In this document: positions 6,314-8,575 of the stretch, piece by piece
Numbering within the stretch: the stretch's first letter is position 1
How the letters are laid out: every line of letters begins with the position of its first letter
NCBI GenBank assembly: GCA_946625715.1
Contig: CAMOTK010000079.1
Location: 1 to 8,575 of the forward strand
Direction of reading: 5' to 3'
DNA: 8,575 nucleotides
Source: an uncultured Prevotella sp.
GTDB lineage: Bacteria > Bacteroidota > Bacteroidia > Bacteroidales > Bacteroidaceae
Program-made: the position numbers and the translations under genes
The notes under the pieces: generated by a model
What the model was told of the DNA's origin: nothing
What the model saw: only the letters and a program-made list of their open reading frames with translations
The model's database searches: none

Positions 6314-6387
6314 CAATTCTCAATTCTCAATTCTGAATTCTCAATTCCCAATTCTCAATTCTCAATTTTCAATTCTCAATTCCCAAT
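6314..6387 (-). repeat. Heptanucleotide tandem repeat (ATTGAGA), about 10.6 units, filling the dnaX-divIC gap
   Basis: Read on the minus strand directly after the dnaX TGA, the spacer is ten consecutive 7-base units plus a final ATTG that abuts the divIC ATG. Six units are ATTGAGA exactly. Two are ATTGGGA, one is ATTGAAA and one is ATTCAGA. No other sequence is present between the two genes. There is no hairpin strong enough for a terminator and no TAnnTTTG match, so the genes are probably co-transcribed through the array. Confidence 0.95.
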
Positions 6388-8181
6388 TCACGCCAGTACC
6401 AAGTCGAAAGCATCGCGCAGCTCCTGCACGGCTTTGTTCTCCTTGACCAGCTCCTCAAACTGCTCGCGACGCGAGAGAATCTTCACCGGCTCCTGATGCT
6501 CGTCGACAAGGATGCTCACGGTAATCGACCCATTGCGCAGGTCGCGCTTCAGCGTGTTCACAATGCTGCCCTTTATCTGCTCCAGCTCTTCTTTGATAAT
6601 GGTGTTGGGCACCACCACCTCGACAGCCGGAAAGGCCACAATCTGCGGATTCATATTCTTCATGCGCGTGGCAATGCCACTGTACTTCTGCGGCATGCGG
6701 TTGCACATAGCCAGCCATTGGTTTTCCAGCTCTTCCTGACTGAACGGCCGGTCGGCCTCGGCCTTCTCTTGCGGAGCATCGCCGCCAGTGAGCACTGCTG
6801 CCTGCGGCTTCGACATCTGGCTCAGCCGCGTCCACGACATGCTCAGCGAACCGATTCTGGCTGTTCGCGCCGACGCATGTGCCCCTTCGGGCCGAGCGGG
6901 CTGCGGGCGATTGGCTGCGGGCGATTGGCTCTGAGCCGTGGGCTGCGGACCTTGGGCTGTGGGCTGATGCGTCTGCTCAGTCTGGGCCACCTGCGGAGCC
7001 ACTTGTTTCGACTGAGTCTGCTGCATCAGTTGCTTAAACAGGGATTTCAATCTTCTGGGCTTACGCCCACTGGCAGGCCCCTCGTCGGGCTGGGTAATCT
7101 GGGCCACCTCGATGAGCGTCAGCTCCACCAGCAGGCGCTTGTTGCTCGACTGCCGGTAGTTGATGTCGCACTGGTTCATCACCTGCAACGCCTTGTAGAG
7201 GAAGGGTGTGGGCGTCTGCTGGGCCTGCTTCTGGTAGCGTTCGCGCTGCTCGTCGCTCACTTCCAGCAGGGGCAGCGTCTGGGCGTCCTTGGCCATCAGC
7301 ACATTGCGCACGTGGCGGGCGAGTCCCTGAATGAGCAGACCGCCGTCGAACCCTTTGTTGAGTATCGTGTTCAGCAGCACCATGATGTCGCTCACCTTGT
7401 TGTTCAGCGCCAGCTCTACAATCCGGAAGTAGTGGTCGGCGTCGAGCACGTTCAGGTCTTCAATCACCTTCTGGTAGGTGATGTTGCCCTGACAGAACGA
7501 AGCGGCCTGGTCGAAGATGCTCAGCGCATCGCGCATGCCACCGTCGGCCTTCTCGGCAATCACGGCCAGCGCCTCTTTCTCGTAGCTGATGCCTTCCTTC
7601 TTGGCCACCTGCTCCAGATGGGCCACGGTGTTCTTCACCGTCATGCGCTCGAAGTCGTAAATCTGACAGCGGCTCAGGATGGTGGGCAGAATCTTGTGCT
7701 TCTCGGTTGTGGCCAGGATGAAGATGACGTGTGCGGGCGGCTCTTCCAGGGTCTTGAGGAAAGCGTTGAAGGCTGATGACGAGAGCATGTGCACCTCGTC
7801 GATGATAAACACCTTGTACTTCCCCACCTGCGGCGGTATGCGCGTCTGCTCCATGAGCGTCTTGATGTGCTCCACGGAGTTGTTCGAGGCGGCGTCGAGC
7901 TCAAAGATGTTCAGCGAGCGCTGCTCGTTGAACGACTGGCACGACTCGCACGCGTTGCAAGCCTCGCCCTCGGCAGTGGGATTCTGACAGTTGATGGCCT
8001 TGGCGAAAATACGGGCGCAGGTGGTCTTGCCCACACCGCGCGGACCGCAGAACAGGTAGGCATGGGCCAACTTGCCGGTCTTCACCGCGTTCTTCAGCGT
8101 AGTGGTCAGGGCGGCCTGCCCCACTACCGTGTCGAACGTCATGGGCCTGTATTTTCGGGCTGATACGATATATTCTTCCAT
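6388..8181 (-). CDS. dnaX: DNA polymerase III subunit gamma/tau
   Basis: This is the ATPase of the replication clamp loader, which loads the sliding clamp with delta and delta-prime. In the 597-residue product the AAA+ motifs are Walker A GPRGVGKT (46-53), four zinc-binding cysteines (65, 75, 78, 81), Walker B VFIIDE (124-129), sensor 1 LATTEKHK (156-163), the SRC arginine-finger motif (170-172) and sensor 2 GGMRDAL (214-220). Domain III runs to about 365. A low-complexity Gln/Pro/Ala linker (about 366-475) follows, then a conserved C-terminal domain of about 115 residues. The start was set at ATG 8181, where the usual EEYIVSARKYRP begins, not at the in-frame TTG at 8205. No A-AAA-AAG slippery site was seen in the linker, so a separate gamma form by frameshifting is not evident. 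A promoter lies 21 nt upstream. Confidence 0.97.
   Translation of the reverse strand: MEEYIVSARKYRPMTFDTVVGQAALTTTLKNAVKTGKLAHAYLFCGPRGVGKTTCARIFAKAINCQNPTAEGEACNACESCQSFNEQRSLNIFELDAASNNSVEHIKTLMEQTRIPPQVGKYKVFIIDEVHMLSSSAFNAFLKTLEEPPAHVIFILATTEKHKILPTILSRCQIYDFERMTVKNTVAHLEQVAKKEGISYEKEALAVIAEKADGGMRDALSIFDQAASFCQGNITYQKVIEDLNVLDADHYFRIVELALNNKVSDIMVLLNTILNKGFDGGLLIQGLARHVRNVLMAKDAQTLPLLEVSDEQRERYQKQAQQTPTPFLYKALQVMNQCDINYRQSSNKRLLVELTLIEVAQITQPDEGPASGRKPRRLKSLFKQLMQQTQSKQVAPQVAQTEQTHQPTAQGPQPTAQSQSPAANRPQPARPEGAHASARTARIGSLSMSWTRLSQMSKPQAAVLTGGDAPQEKAEADRPFSQEELENQWLAMCNRMPQKYSGIATRMKNMNPQIVAFPAVEVVVPNTIIKEELEQIKGSIVNTLKRDLRNGSITVSILVDEHQEPVKILSRREQFEELVKENKAVQELRDAFDLVLA
6899..6930. repeat. 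14-bp tandem duplication in the dnaX linker
   Basis: CTGCGGGCGATTGG occurs twice back to back at 6901-6914 and 6915-6928, and matching bases extend the period-14 tract to 6899-6930. It encodes part of the DnaX Gln/Pro/Ala linker (about residues 418-427). Because 14 is not a multiple of three, the two copies are read in different frames (QSPAA and NRPQP). Confidence 0.9.
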
Positions 8182-8202
8182 AAGATTGTTCGATTTAATG
8201 TG

Positions 8203-8210
8203 CAAAGATA
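8203..8210 (-). promoter_or_regulatory. Bacteroidetes-type -7 promoter element for dnaX
   Basis: On the minus strand TATCTTTG matches TAnnTTTG exactly, 21 nt before the dnaX ATG. This is nearly the same spacing as the other promoter in the window. A -33 TTTG at the usual distance is not evident, because that position falls inside the terminator hairpin of asnA. Confidence 0.6.
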
Positions 8211-8251
8211 ATAAAAAGGAACGAAAAGCATGGCTTCCCGCTCCTTTTTAT
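8211..8251 (-). terminator. Terminator hairpin between asnA and dnaX
   Basis: An outer 10-bp stem (8211-8220 with 8242-8251, containing AAAAAGGA and TCCTTTTT) encloses a broken inner stem (8222-8223 with 8239-8240, and 8226-8229 with 8233-8236) and a three-base loop. The five Ts lie within the 3' arm, so the U-run forms part of the stem, as in bidirectional terminators. It lies 22 bp beyond the asnA stop. Its 3' end directly touches the dnaX -7 element. Confidence 0.65.
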
Positions 8252-8273
8252 AATTTTTTAATTTTCTGTTTTC

Positions 8274-8575
8274 TTAAATCAGCGTCATACCCATCGCCTT
8301 GCAGGCACTGCGCATGTCGTCGGGCCAGATGCTGGCCTGAATCTCGCCGATATGACCTTTGTGCAACAGCACCATACACAGACGGCTTTGGCCGATACCG
8401 CCGCCTATGCTCAGCGGCAACTTGTCGCCTAACAACTGCTGGTGGAAATAGAGCTGCTCGCGCTGCTCCTGATGTTCCAACTTCAGCTGGCACAGCAGCG
8501 AGGTCTTGTCTACACGGATGCCCATCGACGAGAGCTCAAACGAACGGCCCAGCACGGGATACCAAATCAGGATAT
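8274..8575 (-). CDS. asnA: Aspartate-ammonia ligase, C-terminal part only
   Basis: This ammonia-dependent asparagine synthetase makes asparagine from aspartate with ATP going to AMP and pyrophosphate. About 99 C-terminal residues are visible, and the reading frame stays open to the window edge, so the N-terminal two thirds lie outside. Recognisable blocks are [11 protein letters not shown], the active-site-type [11 protein letters not shown] and [14 protein letters not shown], followed by a short tail ending in TLI. An in-frame GTG at 8555 is internal valine, not the start. The gene ends ahead of the asnA-dnaX terminator, so it belongs to a separate transcription unit. Family assignment is secure from these motifs. 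Confidence 0.93.
   Translation of the reverse strand, partial: ILIWYPVLGRSFELSSMGIRVDKTSLLCQLKLEHQEQREQLYFHQQLLGDKLPLSIGGGIGQSRLCMVLLHKGHIGEIQASIWPDDMRSACKAMGMTLI

Noticed and set aside
6314..6387. Short repeats considered as a CRISPR array
   Set aside because: Units are 7 bp, directly tandem and without spacers, and there are no cas genes in the window.
6830..7060. Programmed frameshift producing a gamma form of DnaX
   Set aside because: No A-AAA-AAG heptamer or similar poly-A slippery run was found on the coding strand in the linker region.
6496..7776. 426-codon + strand open frame opposite dnaX
   Set aside because: It has the same codon-register explanation. dnaX on the other strand carries full AAA+ motifs.
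8182..8205. Extended dnaX N-terminus starting at the in-frame TTG
   Set aside because: The TTG overlaps the -7 promoter element, and the conserved protein begins at the ATG at 8181.
8248..8493. Open frame opposed to asnA in another frame on the same strand
   Set aside because: It is an alternative-frame shadow of asnA, whose motifs are unmistakable in the other frame.

Overview
The window looks like chromosomal core sequence from a Bacteroidales bacterium, most likely Prevotellaceae-like. Four things point there. Two promoter-like sites match the Bacteroidetes -7 consensus TAnnTTTG. None of the starts inspected has a clear Shine-Dalgarno. The tRNA does not encode its CCA end. The gene families (AsnA, a Bacteroidetes-style dihydroorotase, a DUF4369-type lipoprotein, a FtsB/DivIC protein) fit the group. 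I saw no mobile element, CRISPR array, phage gene or defence cassette.

Layout, left to right. Positions 1-51 hold the 3' two thirds of an initiator-type tRNA-Met on the + strand, followed by a strong hairpin terminator (57-95). Everything else is on the - strand and so reads right to left. The right edge carries the C-terminal third of asnA (8274-8575). A terminator hairpin follows, fused to the promoter of a three-gene unit: dnaX (6388-8181), a divIC/ftsB-like gene (5915-6313) and a small four-helix membrane protein (5530-5931). The dnaX-divIC gap is entirely a heptanucleotide tandem repeat. The unit ends in an intrinsic terminator (5491-5526), whose T-run runs straight into the next promoter (5463-5470).

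That promoter serves a compact five-gene unit: a lipoprotein (4663-5442), dihydroorotase pyrC (3338-4666), a membrane-anchored calcineurin-like phosphoesterase (2156-3334), a PlsC-type acyltransferase (1401-2159) and imidazolonepropionase hutI (131-1372). The first four genes are joined by ATGA overlaps or a 3-bp gap, and hutI follows after 28 bp. hutI then converges on the tRNA terminator.

Together the genes are housekeeping: asparagine synthesis, the DNA polymerase III clamp loader, septum assembly, pyrimidine synthesis, phospholipid or lipid A membrane chemistry, and one step of histidine breakdown. I did not find a clearly new system. The points most worth a second look are the heptanucleotide array that forms the whole dnaX-divIC spacer, the initiator tRNA with non-canonical stem pairs, an out-of-frame 14-bp duplication in the DnaX linker, the phosphoesterase-acyltransferase coupling, and the unidentified four-helix protein overlapping divIC.
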